IMG/VR virus record: IMGVR_UViG_3300030202_000729
Span: 1 to 62,239 of that record
DNA: 62,239 nt
Source: a virus
Reading direction: 5' to 3' (one strand)
Below are positions 47,228-55,869 of the stretch, piece by piece. Position 1 is the stretch's first letter, and the number at the start of each line of letters is the position of its first letter. Made by a program: the position numbers and the translations under genes. The notes beneath the pieces were generated by a model that was not told where the DNA came from, ran no database searches, and worked only from the letters and a program-made list of their open reading frames with translations.

Positions 47228-48442
47228 TTACCAGCAGTACTCAACTGCAGCAGCAGCTGCGTCAGCGTTAAGTCTGCTAAGACCCCATACATCCTCGAAT
47301 GCAAGACCTGTAGCCTCAGCTGCGAATGATACATCGTTTGGAACGTACATAGTAGCTGTGCTAGTGTTGCCTTGTCCGTTGAATCCAGGCATTCCAGCGT
47401 TCTTATTGATGTACTCAATAACGAGTCTGTCATACCCAGTACCAGCAGAACCAGGAGCAGTGCTTGCACTAGTTACCCCACCTGTTGGGAGGTACATTCT
47501 GTTGAAGAACCCTTGAGAGTACTGTGCTTTCTTTTCAGCAGAAAGAACTTCTGCAAAAGATCCAACACCCATCTCTGGAGCAGTAGTCTCACCACAAGTG
47601 TGGCTCTTGTTACCATTAACAACAACAAATGCATCAATGATCTGTCCTTGGAACTTAGCTTCAAGTACCAAATCATTACTGCTTATAGTAGTAGTAATGA
47701 AGTCACTGAAGGAGTTCTTACCACTAGCGTTATCAGCAATTACCAAATCAGCAAAAGCATTGTGCATATCAGCTTCAACATCAGTTGTGCAAACAAACTC
47801 AGAAGATCTGTAGATACGCTTAGGGTTGTCAAATGCAGCAGACAATGCCGGTGTTACGTTAGTCACAGCACCGCTTGGGTTAATCTGTGCTTCGTAGCGA
47901 GCAACATCTCCAGGAAATCTTGTTACCAAAATCAACTGTAGAGTATCACCTGATACAACAGCAGTTGTCAAACCAGAAGCTGCTGCAGTAATCTTGTGCA
48001 ACACTGGTGCATTAAATGGATCCCAACGAAGTCTTTTAACTTGACTAGTGTGGATGATTGGTGAAGCAACTGGCTGACCACTAGGCATAGCCTGAACAAT
48101 TTGGAACGCTTGGTTCAACCACTGCGGGCTAGTAGGTTGAGCTGTAATAACGTGTTGATCTGCTGCAACGTTGCCAGCTTCCCCAATACTATCAGTTGCC
48201 CAAGCGCCATCAGCAGCTGTAATCTTAGCTACGTTGTCTGGTTGTATAAGTGACAATGCTGCCGTTGTTCCGTCTAGGAACTGTTGGCCGTAAGGGTCCC
48301 ATATCCCACACATAGCGGTCTCGTGAACATCACCTCCTGCTGTAACGTGAGCAAGGTTAGACCAATCTTGCTTGGTGCTCCCACTACTTTCAATATTAGC
48401 TATAATAGGTGTAAGAGTGTTCGAAATAAAAACTTGATTCAT
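47228..48442 (-). CDS. Abundant structural protein candidate (404 aa)
   Basis: 404 residues, beginning MNQVFISNTLTPIIANIESS, low in Lys and rich in Ala, Thr and Asn, as stable virion proteins often are. Blocks such as VKRLRWDPFNAPVLHKITAA and AKFQGQIIDAFVVVNGNKSH suggest a mixed alpha/beta shell or tube protein. It is isolated by a strong terminator after it and carries the same 15-base start element as the major capsid gene (CATGATTATTTATTT read on the plus strand). It could be a second major capsid or tail component. I do not recognise a named family. Confidence 0.55.
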   Translation of the reverse strand: MNQVFISNTLTPIIANIESSGSTKQDWSNLAHVTAGGDVHETAMCGIWDPYGQQFLDGTTAALSLIQPDNVAKITAADGAWATDSIGEAGNVAADQHVITAQPTSPQWLNQAFQIVQAMPSGQPVASPIIHTSQVKRLRWDPFNAPVLHKITAAASGLTTAVVSGDTLQLILVTRFPGDVARYEAQINPSGAVTNVTPALSAAFDNPKRIYRSSEFVCTTDVEADMHNAFADLVIADNASGKNSFSDFITTTISSNDLVLEAKFQGQIIDAFVVVNGNKSHTCGETTAPEMGVGSFAEVLSAEKKAQYSQGFFNRMYLPTGGVTSASTAPGSAGTGYDRLVIEYINKNAGMPGFNGQGNTSTATMYVPNDVSFAAEATGLAFEDVWGLSRLNADAAAAAVEYCW

Positions 48443-48454
48443 GATTATTTATTT
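48440..48454 (-). promoter_or_regulatory. A/T-rich start element shared with the capsid gene
   Basis: Read on the minus strand this is AAATAAATAATCATG, the last three bases being the start codon of the 404-residue gene. The identical 15 bases precede the major capsid gene (52,036-52,050). Bacteroidota genes rarely use Shine-Dalgarno pairing and favour A/T-rich sequence here, so this is probably a strong translation start. On the minus strand a tiny frame (Met-Lys-Lys-stop) lies just before it. Confidence 0.5.
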
Positions 48455-48472
48455 TTTCATGATTAAACAAAA

Positions 48473-49654
48473 TTATTCACTTTCTAGGACCTCCCCAGAT
48501 TGTGATTGATATCTAGGAGATTCAATAGCCTCCAAGATGCTTTTAATTGCCATCTCAACTACCTCATCATGGGTATGTTCTGGCAACTCGGAACCAGAAC
48601 CTGTTGCTCTGCGCATAAGGGCTGGTCTCCGTAAATATTTTATTACTGTCGTAGTTGGCAAGAACATTATGTTCGAATACAAATCTACGAAATTTTCCTG
48701 CATTGTATACAAAGGAGATGAAGCTTTTGTCGTTGAAAATGGATCATCTAACACTTTGTATATATCATCTTGCTGAACGTACTTACAAAGTGTGCGTTTA
48801 GTCAAGAACTTAGTGTCGTTTGCAGAGTGCGTTCTTGTCTGGTTAACAAGACTAATAGGGGGCTGCATTACATTTATCGTTTCTTCATTGCCCGCTCTAT
48901 CTTTAAATATCAAGATAGCATAAGCTCCTGCATGTGTTGCATCTTTACCATCTGCACTCATTGAAAAGAATCCTCCATCTTCTGAAGATTCAGCTTCATT
49001 CCTTTTTAGAAATATTTCATTAGCATCTGCAGGTGGAGAATCTGAAGACTTTCTATTGCTAGTCAGATCACTGAATGTGTCATTGGGAGAAAGACTGGGC
49101 TCTATACCAAATGGGTACGTGTCTTCTCTGAGATCATCTATGGTTAATCCATTTTGATTGCTCCTAATTGTATCCGCTCCTCCTTCTTCGTTTGCTATCT
49201 GTATCTCTACTAGATAGTACCCCTGTAGGTTCAGTGTTGTAGGTATTCTTAGGTAATGGTCTGTACTGTTGGTTACAGATATCTGTATTGGCTTATTGCA
49301 TCCATCCTTTACCTCACTACGCACACTGAGTAGATGCATGTAATCTAGCGGCAGCTTGTACCTATCTACGAAGATGTCTCCTCTAGAACTCGATGTATAC
49401 ACCGGTCCCATATAAAAATTTTCGTAAGCAGTAAAGTCCTCCACTAAGTTCCTAAGATCGTCAAGTCTTTTTTGAGACTGTTCAAATCCTTGTTGCTTAG
49501 CATTGGACGTGCTAGAATATCTCTGCTTGATGAAACGACGCTGAGCTAAATTAAGCTCGTGGTCTATCTCTTCAGGCAAGAGATTGTCAACCTGGAAAGA
49601 CCCAATTTTTTGGACTCCCAGGTTGACTGCTATATGCATCTCTTCTATTGTCAC
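48473..49654 (-). CDS. Head-tail connector-type structural protein (393 aa)
   Basis: 393 residues. The N-terminal block (EEMHIAVNLGVQKIGSFQVD, then LLPEEIDHELNLAQRRFIKQ) is a helical opening I associate with connector or ring proteins of Bacteroidota podoviruses. It is followed by beta strands (DRYKLPLDYMHLLSVRSEV, GYYLVEIQIANEEGG), an acidic middle, and a C-terminal helix with a His/Glu pattern (LPEHTHDEVVEMAIKSILEA). It overlaps the 267-residue gene by four bases (ATGA). Function inferred. Confidence 0.55.
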   Translation of the reverse strand: MTIEEMHIAVNLGVQKIGSFQVDNLLPEEIDHELNLAQRRFIKQRYSSTSNAKQQGFEQSQKRLDDLRNLVEDFTAYENFYMGPVYTSSSRGDIFVDRYKLPLDYMHLLSVRSEVKDGCNKPIQISVTNSTDHYLRIPTTLNLQGYYLVEIQIANEEGGADTIRSNQNGLTIDDLREDTYPFGIEPSLSPNDTFSDLTSNRKSSDSPPADANEIFLKRNEAESSEDGGFFSMSADGKDATHAGAYAILIFKDRAGNEETINVMQPPISLVNQTRTHSANDTKFLTKRTLCKYVQQDDIYKVLDDPFSTTKASSPLYTMQENFVDLYSNIMFLPTTTVIKYLRRPALMRRATGSGSELPEHTHDEVVEMAIKSILEAIESPRYQSQSGEVLESE

Positions 49655-50454
49655 TTGACTTCTTTGAGTTTTGCCCTCAGTGCATTTATTGCTCCTGAGT
49701 TCTTTTTATTCTTAAAGTATACGATAGTATCAGTTAAATCTTCTCCTATTGTCTCATCACCGTGGATATGCTGGTTGCCTATCTTACGAATGATGTCCTG
49801 TTGTATCATCTCAGCAATCTCGTCTTTAAGATCAAGATCTTTATCTACGGCTGCTTTATGAAACTTAGCAGGTGATTTAGTTTTCAAATCGTACAAACTA
49901 TTCTCAACTTCCAAATCTGTAAGCTTGTCAGGGTTTGTATCTGTCAACACCCTCAACAATCTCTTCATTCTTGAAACATCTGAAGAAGCTTTAATAAACT
50001 CCTTATCTGCTTGTTTTGCAATTTTAACTCTTGCGTTCTTTTTGATCAAATCCTTTTGAGGATCGTATATGTAGAATCTAGCACCTTGAGTAGTAGCCAA
50101 CTCTTCTTTAGTCTCAACTACCTGTCTGTGTTTCATACACCACTTGTAAGTAATGTAATCTTCAACATTTATAGGACTACCATCTTCGTGGGTACTAATA
50201 TCAAGTTCTTTTCCCTCAAACGGGACCTTGACTCTTAAACTTGCCCAGTAGTCTTTTTCCCGTGAAGGAAAGTCTGGGTGATCATACGGTAGGCCTACAA
50301 GACCTGGTAGGTACTTTTTAGCCTCTTCTCCTTCCACTCCTCTGAGTGGTTGTCGTCCTACAAATATAGAACCAATTGTGACGCGAGCTCCTACTCGGAC
50401 CTCTTTTGGAAGGTAACTTGATGTTTCCTTACGTCGAATATAAATTTTTCTCAT
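49651..50454 (-). CDS. Virion-associated protein of unknown function (267 aa)
   Basis: 267 residues. It opens with a basic stretch (MRKIYIRRKETSSYLPKEVR) and has a Pro/Gly-rich part resembling a capsid-binding loop (LPGLVGLPYDHPDFPSREKD). A charged helical C-terminal half contains KDLDLKDEIAEMIQQD and ends in a basic tail. It lies directly after the capsid gene and terminator, upstream of the connector gene. This arrangement is common in Bacteroidota phages but its role is unknown to me. Confidence 0.5.
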   Translation of the reverse strand: MRKIYIRRKETSSYLPKEVRVGARVTIGSIFVGRQPLRGVEGEEAKKYLPGLVGLPYDHPDFPSREKDYWASLRVKVPFEGKELDISTHEDGSPINVEDYITYKWCMKHRQVVETKEELATTQGARFYIYDPQKDLIKKNARVKIAKQADKEFIKASSDVSRMKRLLRVLTDTNPDKLTDLEVENSLYDLKTKSPAKFHKAAVDKDLDLKDEIAEMIQQDIIRKIGNQHIHGDETIGEDLTDTIVYFKNKKNSGAINALRAKLKEVK

Positions 50455-50542
50455 GTTCTTTTAAAGTTTAGAAAGAATAACTAAGTTGTTCTTTAGTCAA
50501 AGAATAACTCAATTGCTTGGTTTACAAATTTGGCTGCAATCA

Positions 50543-50566
50543 GGGGGACCGCCGTTGCAGTCCCCC
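50543..50566 (-). terminator. Stable hairpin after the capsid gene
   Basis: On the minus strand GGGGGACTGC pairs with GCGGTCCCCC around the loop AACG. All ten pairs form on this strand with one U-G pair, whereas on the plus strand that pair is a C-A mismatch, so the structure is meant for leftward RNA. It starts 20 bases after the capsid stop. No long T run follows, so it may act as an attenuator or as 3'-end protection for abundant capsid mRNA. Confidence 0.65.
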
Positions 50567-50586
50567 CTATGCAAACCAAACACAAA

Positions 50587-52038
50587 TTACGATGCAGTGC
50601 ACTGTAGATCAAGCGAAGTATCGAATCTGCGAAGCAGGATACCAGCTGTTTTCAACATATGCACAGAAGCACCGTCTATATCACTAGCGCGAGTGTCAGA
50701 TCCTGTGAAGCCCTTAGGCACAACAGAACCAGCAACAGCCCAACGCAGCATTTCACGACCCTTCTTGTTAATCATCTGGAGGTTGTTTTCTCCATCATAA
50801 GTAGACTGATCGACGAATGTCATTCTGTACGACTCAATTGGCAATCCGCTTTCTGGATGCTTACGAGAAGCCTGAGCAACAGGACCGTGGTCAAACAAAG
50901 GAACTTTAACTACGTTCACTGTATGCCCATCAATGTGGTCATAAGAGTTAAAGTAACCAGTAACACCAAGGCTACGTCCGCTACCTGTGATGAACTTAGA
51001 CTCTGAAGTCTGCAAGTATCCTCTAGTTGCGCCAGGAGATGATGCACTGCCTGAGCTAGAACCGTAGTAGTTACGCAAAGCCTTATCAAACTCACGTGCT
51101 CCACCGATACCTGTGAACAATGTCACTTGCTTATCAGTAGCGTCAGTCATTCCGTAGAACAAGTCACCAATGACGTCCTCAATCTTCTGCTGTGTAAGCG
51201 TAGAGTAAGTGTCTTTGTTGATGATCTGCTCGAACAAACCAGGACCAGAAACAACTGGCTGGCCATTCTCGTCCACCATGTTAGTTCTACCAGTAGAGTC
51301 ATGAGTCTTCTGGCCATACCAGTAGTACATCTCACACTCTTCCTTGAACTTCAACATATGGCGATACTCTTCATAGTCCATCCACAACTTAGTTGTAGAG
51401 CCCTCCTTCAATGGGAGTTCGAACTCAGCAACGTAGTCTTTTGCATTACCAGAGAACTGGTAAGACTTACGGATAGTACCAATCTTAGATCTCACCAAGC
51501 CGGGTGCACTCCAGTTAGAAGCGTTTCCACGAGAGAAGTCGATTCCAACATTTGCATACAACTGACCCCACATTGCGCCTTCTTCAAGGTCTCCTGTAGA
51601 AGACAAAGCTGCAGCATCAGGAGATACGAGCTTCATTGTGTACTCAAATCCGTCAGCTTTCTGACGAGGCTCTTCCATAATACGTGCAAGAACACCGCTC
51701 TCAGAAACCAACGTGTATGGGAATACAAACCAGCGATCCGGGAAAGTAATAGTAAAAGTTGATCCACTAACTCCTGTTCCACTTGCAGAAACCACGGGAC
51801 GAACGTTTACCTCATGAGTTTTCACTCGGTACTCGTATTCGAAACGATCGATAGATTTAGTGTTACCTACTCCCTCTGTCATGAAAGACAATGGGAATTT
51901 CTTTTCTTCACGACCTGCGAGGTGCGTGATAATTGGAGACAGCTCTTCTGGCTTCTCCATCAACGCATTGACCAACGAATTGGTGTCAGTCATCTGCGAA
52001 TCATTGTAGTACGTTTTCAGTACGTTAGTCAATGCCAT
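50587..52038 (-). CDS. Major capsid protein
   Basis: 483 residues, the usual size for this group. It starts MALTNVLKTYYNDSQMTDTN. A middle helix carries KEECEMYYWYGQKT. A later part holds VTLFTGIGGAREFDKALRNY (aspartate and aromatic pattern seen in Bacteroidota phage capsids), then GYFNSYDHIDGHTVNVVKVP followed by LFDHGPVAQASRKHPESGLP. These last motifs match the family of capsid proteins of crAss-like and related marine phages. It lies between scaffold and connector genes, as expected, and is flanked by a strong start element and a stable hairpin. Confidence 0.8.
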   Translation of the reverse strand: MALTNVLKTYYNDSQMTDTNSLVNALMEKPEELSPIITHLAGREEKKFPLSFMTEGVGNTKSIDRFEYEYRVKTHEVNVRPVVSASGTGVSGSTFTITFPDRWFVFPYTLVSESGVLARIMEEPRQKADGFEYTMKLVSPDAAALSSTGDLEEGAMWGQLYANVGIDFSRGNASNWSAPGLVRSKIGTIRKSYQFSGNAKDYVAEFELPLKEGSTTKLWMDYEEYRHMLKFKEECEMYYWYGQKTHDSTGRTNMVDENGQPVVSGPGLFEQIINKDTYSTLTQQKIEDVIGDLFYGMTDATDKQVTLFTGIGGAREFDKALRNYYGSSSGSASSPGATRGYLQTSESKFITGSGRSLGVTGYFNSYDHIDGHTVNVVKVPLFDHGPVAQASRKHPESGLPIESYRMTFVDQSTYDGENNLQMINKKGREMLRWAVAGSVVPKGFTGSDTRASDIDGASVHMLKTAGILLRRFDTSLDLQCTAS

Positions 52039-52050
52039 GATTATTTATTT
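52036..52050 (-). promoter_or_regulatory. A/T-rich start element of the capsid gene
   Basis: Minus strand AAATAAATAATCATG, ending in the capsid start codon; identical to the element at 48,440-48,454. Probably a strong ribosome-loading sequence without Shine-Dalgarno pairing. Confidence 0.5.
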
Positions 52051-52070
52051 AAATAGATTAATTGCTTGTT

Positions 52071-53180
52071 TTAAAAAAGCGCGTTTATGTCCAGCTGATC
52101 TGGATCAAATGATTTAGGTTGGGTACGTTGAGCTCGTTTAGAATTTTTAACTTGCCCCTCGTTCCTAACAATTCGGTCTCTAAGTCCCTGAACACTCTTT
52201 GTTCTGGCCTTAGTGTCAATTATTTCGTCTAGCTTAAAACCACCATACATTAGGTAGTCTATTGCTAGTTTTACATTCATATCTGCCTCAGAGTAATCGA
52301 TATCTCTCTGAGTTCTGCCTGACTCATCTGCCGGAGCAGAGATGTAGTCAAAGAAGTCGGACTTGTCTGCATCTGGGATTCGTATCCCTGCAAACTCGTT
52401 ACCGCCTTCAATAGTTTCAGCAACTCCTTCCCAGAATTCTTCTTGCTGGGCCTCTAGTTCCTGATACTCTTGTTGTTGTTGTTCCAACATAGACGATCTT
52501 TGTGCTTCTTGAGCTTGTCCAAGAGCTTGTCTAGCTGCCTCTGCTTTAGAGTATAGCTTTCCGCTGTCTTGGTAGTCTTCAAGAAGTTCTTGAATGAACT
52601 CTGGTTCGTGTCCTTTAGCTTGGAAGTACTGTGAAAGTACCGCTGCTTGGACTCCAGTATCACTCTCGTTTATCTGGAAACTACTGTAATCCAAATTAGG
52701 ATTGTATGCTTCAAAGAACTTTTCTGAATCACCTCCTGCAAGGACGTAATCCAAATGCTGTTGTACTAGAGGGAACTGCTGAAACAGATCTTCAATCTGA
52801 TCTTCTGCTACTTCCTGAGATACGTCTCTAACAAACTCTGTCAAGCCCTCTACGGTATCAGCGTAGTTGCTCTCCATTTCAACTCCAAGGGTGTCAGCAA
52901 TTTCTACTGCTACCGAAGAGTCTAGATCATTGTCAGAGTCTTCAACTGTAAGGTCTTCGTCGTCGTCGTTGTATTCTTCGTCGACTCCGTCTTCACGGTC
53001 TTCATCTCCGTAGTCTTCTTGTACGTCCTCAACGTCTTGGTCAAGTTCATTACTAGAAGGCTCCTCTGTGGGATTCTCAACTTCTTGAGTCTCCTCTGCT
53101 AGGTCTAAACCTTGTGCTCCATCACCTACGACACTGTCGAAAGAGATAGCGCTAAAGTCTAATTTTTTTTCATCACTCAT
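52071..53180 (-). CDS. Scaffold-like acidic protein (369 aa)
   Basis: 369 residues, very acidic. Residues about 25-95 are almost only Glu, Asp, Val and Asn (for example DEEYNDDDEDLTVEDSDNDL). The middle is helical and Gln-rich (SMLEQQQQEYQELEAQQEEF). The C-terminus is a short basic helix (KNSKRAQRTQPKSFDPDQ) that could bind the capsid. Placed between portal and capsid genes, this composition is typical of an internal scaffold. A promoter-like TATTTTTG ends two bases before the ATG. Confidence 0.7.
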   Translation of the reverse strand: MSDEKKLDFSAISFDSVVGDGAQGLDLAEETQEVENPTEEPSSNELDQDVEDVQEDYGDEDREDGVDEEYNDDDEDLTVEDSDNDLDSSVAVEIADTLGVEMESNYADTVEGLTEFVRDVSQEVAEDQIEDLFQQFPLVQQHLDYVLAGGDSEKFFEAYNPNLDYSSFQINESDTGVQAAVLSQYFQAKGHEPEFIQELLEDYQDSGKLYSKAEAARQALGQAQEAQRSSMLEQQQQEYQELEAQQEEFWEGVAETIEGGNEFAGIRIPDADKSDFFDYISAPADESGRTQRDIDYSEADMNVKLAIDYLMYGGFKLDEIIDTKARTKSVQGLRDRIVRNEGQVKNSKRAQRTQPKSFDPDQLDINALF

Positions 53181-53182
53181 TG

Positions 53183-53190
53183 CAAAAATA
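53183..53190 (-). promoter_or_regulatory. -7-like element TATTTTTG directly before the scaffold ATG
   Basis: The minus strand reads TATTTTTGCAATG; the motif ends two bases before the start codon. If it is used as a -7 element, the RNA would begin at or inside the ATG, giving a leaderless or alternative start. It may also simply be A/T-rich start context. Confidence 0.3.
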
Positions 53191-53242
53191 TTTGTTTGGT
53201 TTTAAACTTTTGGTATAAAATTATTTTTTATACTCACTATTA

Positions 53243-53683
53243 CTATATATCACTTAGGAATCCACCAAGCCTTGCATAACGTGCTGGGGTTTCCACTACT
53301 GTAGTTGCTCTAGGTCCCATTGGTAGGGATTTAACACCAGGCGGGACAGACTCGTATGACTTCACTAAATGACCTCGGTCATCATAGCCTTTCACGTCCA
53401 GGTTTGCTTTCAAACCTTTATTCGCAGTTGTCATTGTCGCGTTAGGACCGATCTTTGGGAAAACCATACTTTGGTCTGTCCTACCTGCCTGATGAGCGGG
53501 GCCAAGTCCTGCTTGCTGCTGCGACGGGGTGACAGCAATATTCCCCTGCTTTTGTGCTTCAAACTCGGCTATTACGTCCCTACCCTTACGATGTCCTTCA
53601 TAAACATCTATAATAGAACCTGAGTATCCCGAAGCCCTCGCTCTATCTAAGAGCTCCCGTCTTTCTTTATTATTGAGCGTCAT
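53243..53683 (-). CDS. Small portal-adjacent structural protein (146 aa)
   Basis: 146 residues. A helical N-terminus (NNKERRELLDRARASGYSGS) is followed by a disordered part with NIAVTPSQQQAGLGPAHQAG and then SMVFPKIGPNATM, ending VKSYESVPPGVKSLPMGPRA and TTVVETPA. The motif YDxxGHLVKSYxxVPPGVxxLPxGP is one I know from small proteins after the portal in Bacteroidota phages. Function unknown; probably inside the head. It overlaps the portal gene by 14 bases. Confidence 0.65.
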   Translation of the reverse strand: MTLNNKERRELLDRARASGYSGSIIDVYEGHRKGRDVIAEFEAQKQGNIAVTPSQQQAGLGPAHQAGRTDQSMVFPKIGPNATMTTANKGLKANLDVKGYDDRGHLVKSYESVPPGVKSLPMGPRATTVVETPARYARLGGFLSDI

Positions 53684-55856
53684 TCTTTCTATCTAGTTCT
53701 TTCTCCTTTATAGAGAGTTCACGCTGCTTTACTTCATGTTGCTTCAACATCTTCTCGAGGTCTAGGTTTAGTTTACCTGTGGTATCCTGTGCCTCTGCTT
53801 GGATGAGAGCTGTTTCGATCTGTACCTGCCTGTCTTTGTCTTTCTCCAACTGCTCTTGTTGCAATGCCTGTTGCTTGAGTTGCAACTCTTGCTGCTGCTG
53901 TTGCTGTTGAGCTTGTTGCTGCTGTTGCTCCAGTTGTTCTCTAGCTTTTTCAGCGGTTTTGATCTTAGCTTTGATTCCTGTGAAGTTTTCAGTATCAAAC
54001 AAGTTGAGTACATCTGATGTCTTCATACCATTCTGAATCATTGCCTGTGACAACTGCTTAGCTTGGTCCAGCTTCTCAAGGTCTCTGCCTGCATCAGATA
54101 CAAAGATGCCATACTCGCTTTCCATGTGATCTTCTGCCTCAAGGTCGAACATATCGATCTGGTTGTCTGGCATCACATACATAGCTTTCTTTCCACTTAC
54201 CCAAGCTTCTTTAGAGTAGTCAAGTAGACCTTGCATTTCACGTTGCTCAAACCTATTGAACTTACGGAACAAGTCTTCTGTAATATGTGACGATTGCATG
54301 ATGGCCTGTTGTGAAGATGCTTTGCCTTCATAGGGGCCTACCATACCCTGTCTTTGTCTGTTTACCCCAGATATCCTTTCCCACTCGGAGAAGATTGATT
54401 CTAGGAGCTGTATATACTGTCCTACGGTCTTAATAGACATGTCCAGTACTGACTGATGTTGTGGTGAGAGTTGTATACCCTCTTTGTTGTAATCAACCCA
54501 AGCTATACCTGTGCCCTCTACGTAGTACATAAACTTGTCCAAGTCCCACTTCTTGGGGATCATGTTGATGTCGAACTGTGCTATGATGTCCTTACTACGT
54601 GCAAGTGCAAGCTCCATACGGTACTTGAAAATGTTGTAGTTGAGTTGGAATGGTATACCTAGAGATACTAGGGATATGTTCTCTGAGTTTATGTCAGAGT
54701 ATCTTCTACCGTTAATAGGCAGCTTACACAGTGAGGGGTTGTCTAGTGATGTACGCTGGTTTGGGATAGGGTTAATGTTCACGTAGAATCTCCCATCGAT
54801 ACGTGTACCTTCCCATACCTCGTTCACCCACTCGTATCTAACTTTTGCCCCAGTTGCTTTGAGCTCAGCAGGCATACGGAAACCGTCTACAACCTCCATC
54901 TCTTCTTCCATACCGGTTGTTGGGTCGGTGTATGTCAAGAATCCTATACGCTTTCTACTCTTCCAGTATACGGTTATAACCTCTATTGTTCTGTTACGTG
55001 ATACGTTTGCGTCGCCCCCAGATGCTTCTGATCTGTAGAGCAAGTATGTATCTACTGAGGAATGCCTTGGGTTCTCCAGCTCAAGTATCTGTTCGTCTGT
55101 AAGGTATTCTCCGTAATGATCTATAATAGTAGAAGCGTGAGCAAATCTTCTAACCATGGCCCAATCCCCGTCTTCTACAAACTCTAGGTCTGGGTCTTTA
55201 TCATAATCTACGTCTAGTGGATTAATGACATCATAGAAAGGTTCGCTTCTGCGTACTCCCTTGTGTGAGTATGTCTCACCTGCAACGAGGTAGTGGAAGA
55301 ATGCTTTCTGGAATTTATCTGTTAGCTCTTCGTTTTGAACAATATAGTTCAAAGCGTTCTGTCCTTGTATTGCTCGTCTGTCTACATAAGACGCCTCAAA
55401 TTGCTCAGCTACTTTTTCAGGTAGCCCTGTATCTGTTTTGTCTGATCCCTCCAACTCTTCTGCAAAAATCTTGACCATGGCGCCCATGATCTTCTTCTTC
55501 TTCTCTTCTTCTTTCTTACTTATAGCATCTCCATTCTTTACTGTTACTGTAAAGTTAAGTGGTCGCTTAGATTTCTCCCCAGCAAGCAGATCAATGATAG
55601 GCTTGATGATGGGGTAGTTCTTTAGTTTAGAAGGGAAGTTCTCTCTTCTCTTGCCGTACGGCTTAAGTACGTGCTTATAGTCTGTCTCGTCTATTACTCC
55701 GTTGTAGTAGTCATACAAGGACTTGAGAAAACTTTTTCTTTCAGATAGCCCAAATCTTGAGATATCTATAAATGATTCTACACACTGCTCTCTCCACTTT
55801 TTACTTTTCCTAGACAGCGGTAGTCGTTGCTGAGGGATTTTATGAGATCCATACAT
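53670..55856 (-). CDS. Portal protein
   Basis: 728 residues. The N-terminal half shows portal-type order: helix with YDYYNGVIDETDYKHVLKPY, then LKNYPIIKPIIDLLAGEKSK, then YFDV-like core strands (FYDVINPLDVDYDKDPDLEF). The clip and stem region contains WERISGVNRQRQGMVGPYEG followed by KASSQQAIMQSSHI, a motif typical of crAss-like portals. The C-terminal 130 residues are an extraordinarily Gln-rich coiled coil with a run of seven Gln. It lies ten bases after the terminase, as in most tailed phages. It forms the 12-fold DNA entry channel. Confidence 0.8.
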   Translation of the reverse strand: MYGSHKIPQQRLPLSRKSKKWREQCVESFIDISRFGLSERKSFLKSLYDYYNGVIDETDYKHVLKPYGKRRENFPSKLKNYPIIKPIIDLLAGEKSKRPLNFTVTVKNGDAISKKEEEKKKKIMGAMVKIFAEELEGSDKTDTGLPEKVAEQFEASYVDRRAIQGQNALNYIVQNEELTDKFQKAFFHYLVAGETYSHKGVRRSEPFYDVINPLDVDYDKDPDLEFVEDGDWAMVRRFAHASTIIDHYGEYLTDEQILELENPRHSSVDTYLLYRSEASGGDANVSRNRTIEVITVYWKSRKRIGFLTYTDPTTGMEEEMEVVDGFRMPAELKATGAKVRYEWVNEVWEGTRIDGRFYVNINPIPNQRTSLDNPSLCKLPINGRRYSDINSENISLVSLGIPFQLNYNIFKYRMELALARSKDIIAQFDINMIPKKWDLDKFMYYVEGTGIAWVDYNKEGIQLSPQHQSVLDMSIKTVGQYIQLLESIFSEWERISGVNRQRQGMVGPYEGKASSQQAIMQSSHITEDLFRKFNRFEQREMQGLLDYSKEAWVSGKKAMYVMPDNQIDMFDLEAEDHMESEYGIFVSDAGRDLEKLDQAKQLSQAMIQNGMKTSDVLNLFDTENFTGIKAKIKTAEKAREQLEQQQQQAQQQQQQQELQLKQQALQQEQLEKDKDRQVQIETALIQAEAQDTTGKLNLDLEKMLKQHEVKQRELSIKEKELDRKNDAQ

Positions 55857-55861
55857 TGTTA

Positions 55862-55869
55862 CAAAATTA
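55862..55869 (-). promoter_or_regulatory. -7-like element TAATTTTG before the portal ATG
   Basis: The minus strand reads TAATTTTG, then five bases, then ATG (55,856). It matches TAnnTTTG and lies over the end of the terminase gene. A start here would give an almost leaderless portal mRNA. Confidence 0.3.

Noticed and set aside
50460-50520. Promoter from the AAAGAATAACT direct repeats after the capsid gene
   Set aside because: The two copies are AT-rich and near each other, but no TAnnTTTG with correct spacing is present.
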